NCBI GenBank assembly: GCA_002325245.1
Contig: DCRR01000008.1
Location: 19,595 to 64,496, forward strand
Source of the DNA: Microbacteriaceae bacterium UBA1487
Lineage (GTDB): Bacteria > Actinomycetota > Actinomycetes > Actinomycetales > Microbacteriaceae
Direction of reading: 5' to 3'
DNA length: 44,902 bases
Part shown: one piece after another, positions 29,146 through 37,305 of the stretch
How positions within the stretch are numbered: position 1 is the stretch's first letter
Layout of the letters: each line of letters opens with the position of its first letter
Notes under the pieces: generated by a model
Told to the model about the DNA's origin: nothing
Seen by the model: only the letters and a program-made list of their open reading frames with translations
The model's database searches: none
Position numbers and translations under genes: made by a program

Positions 29146-30342
29146 ATGTCCATTCTCACCGTCACTGACCGCAACGCCGAGAGCCCGGCGTCGATTCCCG
29201 AGGCGCGCCCCGCGGCGCTCCGCATCGGGCCGATCGAGCTCGACGTTCCGGTCGTGCTCGCGCCGATGGCCGGCATCACGAACACGGCGTTCCGGCGGCT
29301 GTGCCGCGAGTACGGGGCGGGTCTCTACGTCTCGGAGATGATCACCAGTCGCGCGCTCGTGGAGCGCACACCCGCGAGCCTGCGGCTGATCCAGCATCAC
29401 GAGTCGGAGACGCCCCGGTCGATCCAGCTCTACGGCGTCGACCCGAAGACGGTCGCCGAGGCGGTCACCTTCCTGGTGGCCGAGGATCGCGCCGACCACA
29501 TCGACCTCAACTTCGGCTGCCCGGTGCCGAAGGTCACCCGCAAGGGCGGGGGTTCGGCGCTGCCGTGGAAGCTGGGCCTGTTCCGCGAGATCGTCGAGGG
29601 CGCGGTGAAGGCCGCCGGCGACATCCCGCTCACCGTGAAGATGCGCAAGGGCATCGACGCGGAGCACCTGACCTACCTGGAGGCGGCGAAGGCCGCCGAG
29701 GGCGCCGGGGTCGCCTCGATCGCGCTGCACGCCCGCACGGCGGCCGAGTTCTACTCGGGTCACGCCGACTGGTCGGCGATCGCGAAGCTGAAGGAGACGA
29801 TCCACAGCGTTCCGGTGCTCGGCAACGGCGACATCTGGAGCGCCGAGGATGCCCTGCGCATGGTTGCCGAGACCGGCTGCGATGGCGTCGTGGTCGGTCG
29901 CGGATGCCTGGGGCGTCCCTGGCTCTTCGGCGACCTTGCGGCCGCGTTCCAGGGCGGCCATCTCAAGGCGGAGCCGACGCTCGGCGAGGTGGCGACGGCG
30001 TTCCAGCGTCACGCCGAGCTGCTCGTCGAGTTCTTCGACGACGAGGGTCGCGCCTGCCGCGACATCCGCAAGCACGTGGCCTGGTACTTCAAGGGCTACT
30101 CGGTCGGCGGTGAGCTCCGCGCCGCGCTCGCACGCTCCTCGAGCCTGGACGAGATCGCCGAACTGCTCGCGCAGCTCGACCCGGCTCAGCCCTACCCGGG
30201 CGCCGAGGCGGAGGGTCAGCGCGGGCGCGCCGGCACACCGAAGGTGCCGACGCTGCCGTACGGCTGGCTGGACAGCCGCGAGCTCGAGGGCGCGCAGCGC
30301 AGCGAGCTGACCGAGGGCGAAGGCGACACGAGCGGTGGCTGA
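29146..30342 (+). CDS. dusB: tRNA-dihydrouridine synthase, DusB type
   Basis: An FMN enzyme that reduces specific uridines in tRNA with NADPH. It has 398 residues. Motifs: VVLAPMAGITNTAFRRLCREYG, LYVSEMITSRALVE, QLYGVDPKTVAEAV, the catalytic Cys in HIDLNFGCPVPKVTRKGGG, PLTVKMRKGID, ASIALHARTAAEFYSG, GNGDIWSAEDALRM and GVVVGRGCLGRPWLF. The C-terminal RNA-binding helical domain has IRKHVAWYFKGYSVG. An extra tail of about 50 residues follows, rich in charged residues. Its stop overlaps the GTG of dgt by 8 bases, so the pair is co-translated. Confidence 0.93.
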   Translation: MSILTVTDRNAESPASIPEARPAALRIGPIELDVPVVLAPMAGITNTAFRRLCREYGAGLYVSEMITSRALVERTPASLRLIQHHESETPRSIQLYGVDPKTVAEAVTFLVAEDRADHIDLNFGCPVPKVTRKGGGSALPWKLGLFREIVEGAVKAAGDIPLTVKMRKGIDAEHLTYLEAAKAAEGAGVASIALHARTAAEFYSGHADWSAIAKLKETIHSVPVLGNGDIWSAEDALRMVAETGCDGVVVGRGCLGRPWLFGDLAAAFQGGHLKAEPTLGEVATAFQRHAELLVEFFDDEGRACRDIRKHVAWYFKGYSVGGELRAALARSSSLDEIAELLAQLDPAQPYPGAEAEGQRGRAGTPKVPTLPYGWLDSRELEGAQRSELTEGEGDTSGG

Positions 30343-31588
30343 GGCGCAGCCGCCGGTCGGCTACTCGGAGCACGACATCGAGCGCTGGCTTCCCGAAGAC
30401 CACCACACCACCCCGCGCACCGATTTCGCCCGCGACCGCGCGCGCATCCTGCACTCCAGCGCGCTGCGCCGGCTGGCGGTGAAGACGCAGGTGCTCAGCC
30501 CGACGGCGGGGCTCGACTTCGCCCGCAACCGTCTGACGCATTCGCTCGAGGTGGCGCAGATCGGCCGCGAACTGGCGCTGCGGCTGCGGCTCGACCCGGA
30601 TGTGGTCGACGCGGCGTGCCTGGCCCACGACCTGGGTCATCCGCCGTTCGGGCACAACGGCGAGAAGGCGCTCAACGACTGGGCGGCGCCCTACGGAGGC
30701 TTCGAGGGCAACGCGCAGACGCTGCGGCTGCTGAGCCGTCTCGAGCCGAAGGTGTTCGGCCCCGATGGGCGCAGCTACGGTCTCAACCTGACGCGTGCGA
30801 GCCTCGACGCGAGCTGCAAGTACCCGTGGCCGCAGGCGCAGGGGATCCCCGACCCGAGCGGCCGCAGCAAGTTCGGCTTCTACGCCGATGATGAGCCCGT
30901 CTTCGAGTGGCTGCGCGCCGGGGCCCCCGACCGCGTGCGATGCATCGAGGCGCAGGTGATGGATCTCTCCGACGACATCGCGTACTCGGTGCATGACTTC
31001 GAGGACGCGATCGTCAACGGCTACCTCGACGTGCCCGCGCTGAGCGCGCGGGTGGACCACGAGGCGCTCGTCGATGCGATGTTCGTGTGGATCGGCGGCG
31101 AGATCTCGCGCGACGAGCTGCTCGCCGCGTTCGACCGCCTCGACGGCCTGCCGTGGTGGATCGACTCCTGGGACGGCTCACGGCGCGATCTGGCGAAGCT
31201 GAAGAACCTCACCAGTCAGCTCATCGGGCGGTTCTCGCACGCCGCGATCCATGCGACGCGTGCCGCGCATCCGCAGGTGGCGCTGGCGCGCTTCGGCGGC
31301 GACGTGCGCGTGCCGCGGGAGACGCAGGCGGAGATCGCCGTGCTGAAGGGGATCGTCGCCGCGAACGTGATGTCGACGAACTCGCGGCAGCCCTACTACG
31401 AGCGACAGCGTGAGATCCTCACCGAGCTGGCGGATGCGCTGTGGAAGCGTCCCGAGCACCTCGACACGGGCTTCGCGGCCGACTGGGCCGCGGCGGCCGA
31501 TGACACCGCGCGGCGCCGGGTGATCGTCGACCAGGTGGCCTCGCTCACCGACGTCTCCGCGAATCAGCAGCACGAGCGCCTGCGGTAG
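30335..31588 (+). CDS. dgt: Deoxyguanosinetriphosphate triphosphohydrolase-like protein
   Basis: A 417-residue HD-domain dNTP triphosphohydrolase that releases triphosphate from deoxynucleotides, controlling dNTP pools. N-terminal DFARDRARILHSSALRRLAVKTQV is the family signature. HD metal residues: NRLTHSLEVAQIGREL (first His) and CLAHDLGHPPFGHNGEKAL (His-Asp plus the second His). The distal Asp lies in MDLSDDIAYSVHDFEDAI. GTG 30335 overlaps the end of dusB. In mycobacteria dgt also precedes dnaG, as here. Confidence 0.92.
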   Translation: MAEAQPPVGYSEHDIERWLPEDHHTTPRTDFARDRARILHSSALRRLAVKTQVLSPTAGLDFARNRLTHSLEVAQIGRELALRLRLDPDVVDAACLAHDLGHPPFGHNGEKALNDWAAPYGGFEGNAQTLRLLSRLEPKVFGPDGRSYGLNLTRASLDASCKYPWPQAQGIPDPSGRSKFGFYADDEPVFEWLRAGAPDRVRCIEAQVMDLSDDIAYSVHDFEDAIVNGYLDVPALSARVDHEALVDAMFVWIGGEISRDELLAAFDRLDGLPWWIDSWDGSRRDLAKLKNLTSQLIGRFSHAAIHATRAAHPQVALARFGGDVRVPRETQAEIAVLKGIVAANVMSTNSRQPYYERQREILTELADALWKRPEHLDTGFAADWAAAADDTARRRVIVDQVASLTDVSANQQHERLR

Positions 31589-31613
31589 ACCGCGGCGCGC
31601 ACGCCGCGCGCCG

Positions 31614-31619
31614 TAGAAT
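31614..31619 (+). promoter_or_regulatory. -10 box (TAGAAT) of dnaG
   Basis: TAGAAT is followed by 7 bases (CAGCCCC) and the ATG of dnaG, a leaderless layout without Shine-Dalgarno. It gives the primase its own promoter in addition to any read-through from dgt. Confidence 0.55.
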
Positions 31620-31626
31620 CAGCCCC

Positions 31627-33522
31627 ATGCCCGGGCTCATTCGTCGAAACGACATCGACGAAGTGCGCAGCCGCATCAACATCGCCGACATCGTCGGCGA
31701 CTTCGTCACCCTGAAAGGCGGCGGCATCGACTCGATGAAGGGCCTGTGCCCGTTCCACGAGGAGCGCAGCCCCAGCTTCCACGTGCGACCGAGCGTCGGC
31801 CGCTATCACTGCTTCGGATGCGGCGAGGACGGCGACGTCTTCAGCTTCCTGCAGAAGATGGATCACGTCACCTTCACCGAGGCGGTCGAGCGGATGGCAG
31901 CCCGCCTCGGCTACGAACTGCATTACGAGGGCGGCGGGGCGGCCCCCGATCACGGCAACCGCGCCCGGCTGATCGCCGCGAACGCCGCGGCGGAGGAGTT
32001 CTTCCGCGAGCAGCTGCGCACGCCCGCCGCGCAGGTGGGGCGCGACTTTCTCGGCTCGCGCGGCTTCGATGCCGCCGCCGCCGAGCGCTTCGGCGTCGGC
32101 TTCGCGCCGAAGTCGTTCTCGGCGCTCGGCGACCACCTGAAGGGCCGCGGCTTCACGCAGGACGAGCTCACCGCATCCGGACTGCTCAGCACGGGGGAGC
32201 GCGGCAACGTCTACGACCGCTTCCGCGGAAGGCTGGTGTGGCCGATCCGCGACGTGACGGGCGCCACCGTCGGCTTCGGCGCCCGCAAGCTGCTCGACGA
32301 CGACCAGGGCCCGAAGTACCTGAACACGCCGGAGACGCCGATCTACCACAAGAGCCAGGTGCTCTACGGGCTCGATCTGGCACGCCGGGACATCGCCAAG
32401 GGCAAGCAGGTCGTGGTGGTGGAGGGCTACACCGACGTGATGGCCTGCCATCTCGCGGGCGTGACGACGGCCATCGCGACCTGTGGAACCGCGTTCGGCG
32501 TCGACCACATCAAGGTGCTCCGTCGAGTGCTCGGCGATGTCGACAACAGCAACACGCAGGGCACCGGTCAGGTGATCTTCACCTTCGATCCGGACGAGGC
32601 GGGTCAGAAGGCGGCGAGCCGCGCTTTCGCGGAGGAGCAGCGCTTCGCGGCGCAGACCTTCGTCGCGGTCGCCCCGGACGGCCTGGACCCGTGCGATCTG
32701 CGCCTGCACCGCGGCGACGACGCCGTGCAGTCGCTCATCGCGACGCGGAAGCCGATGTTCGAGTTCATGATCCGCCGCCAGCTCGCAGGGCACGACCTGG
32801 AGACAGTGGAGGGCCGCGTTGCGGCGCTGCGGGCGGCCGCGCCGGTGGTCGCGGGCATCCGCGACAGCGCGATGAGCGTCGGCTACGTGCGCAGCCTGGC
32901 GGGCTGGCTGGGTCTGGACCCGCGAGAGGTGAGCCGTGCGGTCTCGTCGAGCCGCGGCACCTCGAGCCGCGCCCCGGAGCGCTCCGCGCCGCCGCGCGCC
33001 GGGGCGGAGGAGCCGGCCGAGCCAGCGGCTCCCGAGTTCCGGCTGATGGACCTGCCGACCGACCCGCTGACGCGGGGCGAGCGGGATGCGCTGATGGCGA
33101 TCCTGCAGCACCCCGAGCATGTCGGCCGCGAGCTTCTGGAGCGCGTCACCCAGGTCAAGGTCGGCAACGCCGCGCTCGGCGTGGTGCGCGACGCCGTCGC
33201 GGCCGCTCTCGCCGAGGTCCAGGGGGATCCGGACTCCGAGGACCGCTGGGTCGCGAGCGTCGCGGAGCAGGCTCCCGCGGGCTTCACGAGCCTCGTCTCG
33301 CAGCTGGCGATCGCGCCGATTCCGCAGCGTCCGGACCAGATCGGGGCGTACTGCCGCGACGTGGTCACCTCGCTCATCGACCGTGACCTGCTGCGATTGA
33401 AGGCGGAGGTGCTGGGCGCCATGCAGCGGGCGCAGTCGGACGGCGATCAGGAGCGGTGGTCGATTCTGGCGCGCGAGTCGGCGGCGCTCGAGACGGAACG
33501 TCGGCGCCTGCGCGAAAGCTGA
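31627..33522 (+). CDS. dnaG: DNA primase
   Basis: A 631-residue primase that makes RNA primers at replication forks. Zinc-binding CHC2 domain: GLCPFHEERSPSFHVRPS, then GRYHCFGCGEDGDVFSFL (CxxH ... CxxC). The catalytic core begins at FLGSRGFDAAAAERFGVGFAP. TOPRIM: QVVVVEGYTDVMACHLAGV with the metal Glu, then FTFDPDEAGQKAA with the DxD-like acidic pair. The C-terminal half (about 430-631), including a Ser/Arg/Pro-rich linker around 440-470, is the helicase-binding region. It follows dgt after 38 bases. Confidence 0.95.
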   Translation: MPGLIRRNDIDEVRSRINIADIVGDFVTLKGGGIDSMKGLCPFHEERSPSFHVRPSVGRYHCFGCGEDGDVFSFLQKMDHVTFTEAVERMAARLGYELHYEGGGAAPDHGNRARLIAANAAAEEFFREQLRTPAAQVGRDFLGSRGFDAAAAERFGVGFAPKSFSALGDHLKGRGFTQDELTASGLLSTGERGNVYDRFRGRLVWPIRDVTGATVGFGARKLLDDDQGPKYLNTPETPIYHKSQVLYGLDLARRDIAKGKQVVVVEGYTDVMACHLAGVTTAIATCGTAFGVDHIKVLRRVLGDVDNSNTQGTGQVIFTFDPDEAGQKAASRAFAEEQRFAAQTFVAVAPDGLDPCDLRLHRGDDAVQSLIATRKPMFEFMIRRQLAGHDLETVEGRVAALRAAAPVVAGIRDSAMSVGYVRSLAGWLGLDPREVSRAVSSSRGTSSRAPERSAPPRAGAEEPAEPAAPEFRLMDLPTDPLTRGERDALMAILQHPEHVGRELLERVTQVKVGNAALGVVRDAVAAALAEVQGDPDSEDRWVASVAEQAPAGFTSLVSQLAIAPIPQRPDQIGAYCRDVVTSLIDRDLLRLKAEVLGAMQRAQSDGDQERWSILARESAALETERRRLRES

Positions 33523-33558
33523 GATCAGTTCAGCGCGCGCGGCTCAGGCTCGGTGTGT

Positions 33559-33592
33559 TATCAAGAGAGGTGCTCTCGACGCGGTGACACCG
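33559..33592 (+). promoter_or_regulatory. Short palindromes before the second substrate-binding protein gene
   Basis: In the 104-bp gap there is a possible -10 (TATCAA, 33559-33564), then GAGAG-GTG-CTCTC (33565-33577) and CGGTG-A-CACCG (33582-33592). These two small inverted repeats could form hairpins in the leader or bind a regulator. AAAGG lies about 10 bases before the GTG. No regulator gene is adjacent. Confidence 0.3.
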
Positions 33593-33626
33593 GTCCGAGC
33601 CCGACACCCCACTTGAAAGGCCGCGC

Positions 33627-35246
33627 GTGAATCACCTGTTCGCTCTCCGACGGAGAGGTTCTGCGGCCGTTGCCGCGGCATCCGTCGTCCTGCTGCTGTC
33701 CGGCTGCGCCGGTGCGGGCGCGCCGCGTCCGATCGTCGTGGGAACCACCTCCGACATCGTCTCTTTGGACCCGGCCTCGACGAGCGACGCCACCACCACC
33801 GCGTTCCTGCACCAGCTGTATCCGAGGCTGGTGGAGCTCGACGCCGCCACCGGTGAGATCGATCTCTCGCTCGCCGAGAGCGCCGACTTCACCTCCGACA
33901 CCGAGTACACGGTGACGCTGCCGACGGGGCTGGAGTTCCCGAACGGCGACGACCTCACGGCCTCCGATGTCGTCTTCAGCTTCGAGCGCCAGCTCGCGAT
34001 CGGTGAGACGACGGGCCCCGTGGCGTTGCTGCGCGGCCTGCAGTCGGTGGCCGCGCTGGACACCCACACGGTTGTCTTCACGTTGCGCGAAGCCGATGAC
34101 GTGACCTTCCCCGCCGTGCTGGCGGGACCCGCAGGGGCCATCCTCGACGAGGAGATCTTCGCCGCCGACGCCATCACCGACGACGAGGTGATCGTCGCCG
34201 GCGGCGGGTTCGCGGGAGCGTGGAAGATCGCCGGCGTCGACGGCACGACGTACACGGTGATCGGCTCGGAGGACGATCTCGAGGATCCGACCGGCACCGT
34301 CATCACGATGGAGACGGAGCTTGACGCGGCGAGTCTCGCCGAGCGCATTGCCGCGGCCGAGGTGGATGTCGCCTTCGGCAGCTTCACCACGGAGGAGCGT
34401 TCGGAGCTGCTGTCGACCTCGGGTCTCACGACGCGCGTTCAGCCGACGAACACCTTGCAGATGCTTGCCTTCGACTTCAGCACCATGCCATTCGGCTCCA
34501 GCACCGAGGAGGCGAACTCGACGGCCGCCGTCGCGGTGCGCAAGGCCATGGCCGACCTCGCGGACCGCGTCTCGCTCGCGGAGATCGCTCCGGCGGAGTG
34601 GTCGCCCGACTACGGATTCCTTCCCGCCGCGCTGCGCACCGGGTCGCTCGAGGCCGGAACGGCTCCGGGGGAGCAGGGCGTGCTCGCCGGATATGGCGAC
34701 GCCGAAGGCGGCGCAGACGTGGAGCGCGCCGCGGCCCGGTTGGCGGACGCCGACGTCGAGACGCCGGTTCCGCTCGTGATCAGCTACGTGGAGAGCGCGG
34801 ACGACGTCTCCGGCGAGGCGATCCGCGCCGAACTCGAGACGCAGCTGGAGGAGGGCGGATTGTTCACCGTGACCTTCGACGAGGTGGAGGGTCCGCTCAG
34901 CCGCGCGACGCTGGGAGCCGAGCGCTACCCGATCTTCCTCTACACGACGACGCCCGCGGGGGTCGATGTCGATGACGCGCTCACCCGCCTCTACTCCTCC
35001 GATCTGGGGTTGCCGACCGGGATCGACGACGAGACGACCGATGAGCTGATCGCACAGCAGGGCACCACCGCGGATGTGTCGGATCGCGAGGAGGTGATCG
35101 CGACTCTCGAGGAGCGTCTCGCGTCGCGGCTTCCCACCTTGCCGCTGCTGTCAGGTCGACAGACGATCTACCTCGCGCCGGGCGTCACTCTCGCGACGAT
35201 CGCCGAGTTGGGCGAAGGGTGGCTCGGCGGGCTCACCCGGCGGTGA
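33627..35246 (+). CDS. ABC transporter substrate-binding lipoprotein (family 5), no permease nearby
   Basis: A 539-residue receptor. The signal RRRGSAAVAAASVVLLLSGC ends with lipobox LSGC. The SBP_bac_5 features are weaker than in the 11.1-kb operon: IVVGTTSDIVSLDPASTSD, YPRLVELDAATGEIDLSLAES, then FPNGDDLTASDVVFSFERQL, and the second-lobe NSTAAVAVRKAMADLADR. It is followed after 13 bases by a single ABC ATPase and then a beta-propeller gene, but no permease, which is unusual. It may borrow a permease elsewhere or act as a ligand sensor. GTG start at 33627 with AAAGG upstream. Confidence 0.85.
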   Translation: MNHLFALRRRGSAAVAAASVVLLLSGCAGAGAPRPIVVGTTSDIVSLDPASTSDATTTAFLHQLYPRLVELDAATGEIDLSLAESADFTSDTEYTVTLPTGLEFPNGDDLTASDVVFSFERQLAIGETTGPVALLRGLQSVAALDTHTVVFTLREADDVTFPAVLAGPAGAILDEEIFAADAITDDEVIVAGGGFAGAWKIAGVDGTTYTVIGSEDDLEDPTGTVITMETELDAASLAERIAAAEVDVAFGSFTTEERSELLSTSGLTTRVQPTNTLQMLAFDFSTMPFGSSTEEANSTAAVAVRKAMADLADRVSLAEIAPAEWSPDYGFLPAALRTGSLEAGTAPGEQGVLAGYGDAEGGADVERAAARLADADVETPVPLVISYVESADDVSGEAIRAELETQLEEGGLFTVTFDEVEGPLSRATLGAERYPIFLYTTTPAGVDVDDALTRLYSSDLGLPTGIDDETTDELIAQQGTTADVSDREEVIATLEERLASRLPTLPLLSGRQTIYLAPGVTLATIAELGEGWLGGLTRR

Positions 35247-35259
35247 CGTGGCGTAAGTT

Positions 35260-36051
35260 GTGAGCGTGAGTCACTCCGCCGTCACCGTTCGCGCTGACGA
35301 CCTGACGCTCGGCTACGGCGTCCGTGAGGTCGCTGTCGACGGGGTCAATTTCGAGCTGTTCGCGGGCGAGATCCTGGGCATCGTGGGGGAGGCGGGCTCG
35401 GGCAAGAGCACGCTCGCTCGCGCTGTCGCCGGTCAGACCCTGCTGGGCGAGACGCCGCCGCCGCGGATCCTCGGCGGCGGGCTGTCGGTGCTCGGCGCCG
35501 CGCTGCGTGATGCGTCCGCTCGCGTGCGCAACCAGCTGGCGTGGCGCGTCGGCTACCTTCCCCAAGACGGAGGCTCGACGCTGGAGCCGCGGATGACGAT
35601 CGGCGAGAACGTCGCGTCGCCCCTGTTCCAGCGCGACCGCCGTGCGAATCCGGACGAGGCGGGCCGCCGCGCGGCCGCGCTGATCGACTCCGTTCGGCTG
35701 CCGCTCTCGGTGATGGACAAGTTTCCGCACGAGCTGAGCCGCGGTCAGCGTCAGCGCATCGCTCTGGCGCGCGCCCTCGTCGTGGCGCCCGAGATTCTCG
35801 TCGCCGACGACCCCACGATGGGCGTCGACGTCCTGATGCGCGGCCGGATCCTCGACGTGATCAAGGTGATGCAGCAAGAGCACGGCTTCTCAGCGATCGT
35901 GGTCGGCCACGATCTGCGCGAGCTGCGCACCATCACCGACCGCATCGCGGTCATGCACGCGGGGCACTTCGTCGGCTACGGCAAGGTCGACGAGGTGCTG
36001 AGCGACCCGCTTCACCCGTACGTGCGCACTCTGGCGGCGTTGCAGCGATGA
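35260..36051 (+). CDS. Single ABC ATPase with altered Walker B and signature
   Basis: A 263-residue nucleotide-binding subunit of the peptide-transporter type. Walker A GEAGSGKSTLAR, Q-loop GYLPQDGG, signature LSRGQRQRIALARAL (second Gly replaced by Arg), Walker B EILVADDPTMGVD (catalytic Glu replaced by Asp), H-loop VVGHDLREL. The PYVRTLAAL end resembles Opp/Dpp ATPases, but the Cys-containing C-terminal region is absent. Glu-to-Asp in Walker B usually lowers hydrolysis, so activity may be reduced or regulatory. GTG at 35260 or 35266 are possible starts; there is no clear ribosome-binding site. It overlaps the next gene by ATGA. No permease is encoded in the cluster. Confidence 0.85.
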   Translation: MSVSHSAVTVRADDLTLGYGVREVAVDGVNFELFAGEILGIVGEAGSGKSTLARAVAGQTLLGETPPPRILGGGLSVLGAALRDASARVRNQLAWRVGYLPQDGGSTLEPRMTIGENVASPLFQRDRRANPDEAGRRAAALIDSVRLPLSVMDKFPHELSRGQRQRIALARALVVAPEILVADDPTMGVDVLMRGRILDVIKVMQQEHGFSAIVVGHDLRELRTITDRIAVMHAGHFVGYGKVDEVLSDPLHPYVRTLAALQR

Positions 36052-37061
36052 CCGAGTTCCTGCTGGGCGCCTACGGCGCGGCGATGGGCGGCAGCGCCCG
36101 CGGCATCGGCCGTGGTCGTAGCGGCGCCGACGGGCGCTTCGAGTACCTCGGCCTCGTCGCCGAGGTGGAATCGCCGTCCTGGGTGACGGTCACTCCGCGT
36201 CGCGTCTTCGCCGCACTGGAGGCCGATTCGGCCATTGCCGCGTGGGAGCGGGCGGAGGACGGCTCGCTTCACGAACTCGCGATGCATGACAGCGGCGCGT
36301 CGGCGTCGCCGTGCCATCTCGCGGTTGCGGCCCGTCCGTCTGGAGGCGAGGCGCTCGTCGCCGCGCGCTACGGCGATGGCGTCGTGGCGGTGCACGGCGT
36401 CGGTGCGAGCGGGGGCGACGGTCTTGGGCCCGCCGAGCAGGAGCTCGACGCGATCGGCAGCGGTCCGTGGCCGGCGCAGGCATCGCCGCACGCCCACCAC
36501 GTGCTGGTTCTCGACGACGGCCGAATCGCGACCGCTGACCTCGGCGCGGATCGCGTGCACCTGCACCGCTGGCGCGGAGCGCGGCTGGAACGCGTCGCGT
36601 CGGTCGCGCTGCCGGCGGGGACCGCGCCACGGGATCTTCTGCCGCTCTCCGGTGGCAACCTCGCGGTGCTGGGCGAGTGGGGCCTGACGCTGAGCCTGCT
36701 TCGACCTGTGGGGGACACGTTCGAGTTTGCGGGCTCGGCTTCGCTTCCCGGGGAGCGGGGGCTCAGTCAGGCCGCGGCCCTGGCGCTCTCGGCCGATGGC
36801 CGCTTCGTGATCGCGGGCGTCCGCGGCGCGAACCGGATCGCGGTGACCCGCTGGGACGGCGCGGAGCTCACCGCCGTCGGCGATATCGACTGCGGGGGCG
36901 ACTGGCCCCGCCATCTCGTCCGCGACAGGGACTTCGTGCACGTGGCCAACCAGCGCTCCGACTCGGTGACCAGCTTCGCGCTCGACTCCGCGGGCGCGCT
37001 GACGCCCCTCGGCGAGCCGGTTTTCGCGCCCTCGCCGACCTGTCTTGCGGTGCTTTCGTGA
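36048..37061 (+). CDS. Beta-propeller protein of the lactonase (6-phosphogluconolactonase-like) family
   Basis: A 337-residue protein read as repeating beta-blades: FEYLGLVAEVESPSWVTVTP, RVFAALEADSAIAAWE, SPCHLAVAARPSGGEALVAA with YGDGVVAVHGV, QASPHAHHVLVLDDGRIATADLG, DRVHLHRWRGARLERV, GLSQAAALALSADGRFVIAG with RGANRIAVTRWD, and DWPRHLVRDRDFVHVANQRSDSV. The HAHHV and LGADRVHLH-type pieces match the lactonase/YkgB-like propeller family. There is no signal peptide, so it is cytosolic. ATGA overlap couples it to the ATPase. The role with an ABC receptor and ATPase is unclear; sugar-acid or lactone metabolism is a guess. Confidence 0.8.
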   Translation: MTEFLLGAYGAAMGGSARGIGRGRSGADGRFEYLGLVAEVESPSWVTVTPRRVFAALEADSAIAAWERAEDGSLHELAMHDSGASASPCHLAVAARPSGGEALVAARYGDGVVAVHGVGASGGDGLGPAEQELDAIGSGPWPAQASPHAHHVLVLDDGRIATADLGADRVHLHRWRGARLERVASVALPAGTAPRDLLPLSGGNLAVLGEWGLTLSLLRPVGDTFEFAGSASLPGERGLSQAAALALSADGRFVIAGVRGANRIAVTRWDGAELTAVGDIDCGGDWPRHLVRDRDFVHVANQRSDSVTSFALDSAGALTPLGEPVFAPSPTCLAVLS

Positions 37062-37099
37062 CGGGGGCCCGGGCGGACAGAATGGCCTCGCAGGTTTGC

Positions 37100-37105
37100 T
37101 AAGCT
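37100..37105 (+). promoter_or_regulatory. -10 box (TAAGCT) of tRNA-Asn
   Basis: TAAGCT lies 20 bases before the mature 5' end, giving a short precursor leader of about 14 nt. No clear -35. Confidence 0.5.
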
Positions 37106-37125
37106 AGACCGGCTGTTCGCAGCAA

Positions 37126-37201
37126 TCCTCGGTAGCTCAATTGGCAGAGCAATCGGCTGTTAACCGATAGGTTCTTGGTTCGAGTCCAAGCCGGGGAGCC
37201 A
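37126..37201 (+). tRNA. tRNA-Asn (anticodon GTT), CCA encoded
   Basis: All parts fold: acceptor TCCTCGG with CCGGGGA (one T-G pair), D-arm GCTC ... GAGC, anticodon stem ATCGG/CCGAT with loop CTGTTAA, T-arm CTTGG TTCGAGT CCAAG, discriminator G at 37198 and genomic CCA at 37199-37201. Confidence 0.96.
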
Positions 37202-37231
37202 CACCGGAATCGAGTCCCGATTCCCCGCGCT

Positions 37232-37249
37232 CTACTCCCTCGGGAGTAG
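37232..37249 (+). promoter_or_regulatory. Perfect 18-bp palindrome between tRNA-Asn and the first sensor kinase
   Basis: CTACTCCC-TC-GGGAGTAG. As RNA it is a 7-bp stem with a CUCG tetraloop 31 nt after the tRNA, so it could end tRNA transcription, though only two Ts follow. As DNA it could be the operator of the adjacent response regulator: the half-site GGGAGTAG recurs at 39237-39244 after that regulator gene. Confidence 0.5.
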
Positions 37250-37293
37250 TTGCCGCGCGCCCTCAGGTCTACACGCACCCGGGCATGCGCCCG

Positions 37294-37299
37294 TAGCAT
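37294..37299 (+). promoter_or_regulatory. -10 box (TAGCAT) of the first sensor kinase
   Basis: TAGCAT, then CGGGGG (6 bases), then ATG 37306. The run of G could also act as a weak ribosome-binding site, but the spacing matches the leaderless genes of this window. Confidence 0.5.
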
Positions 37300-37305
37300 C
37301 GGGGG

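Noticed and set aside
35713..35830. Orphan ATPase as a pseudogene
   Set aside because: The changes in signature and Walker B are substitutions in an otherwise intact full-length frame, with translational coupling downstream.
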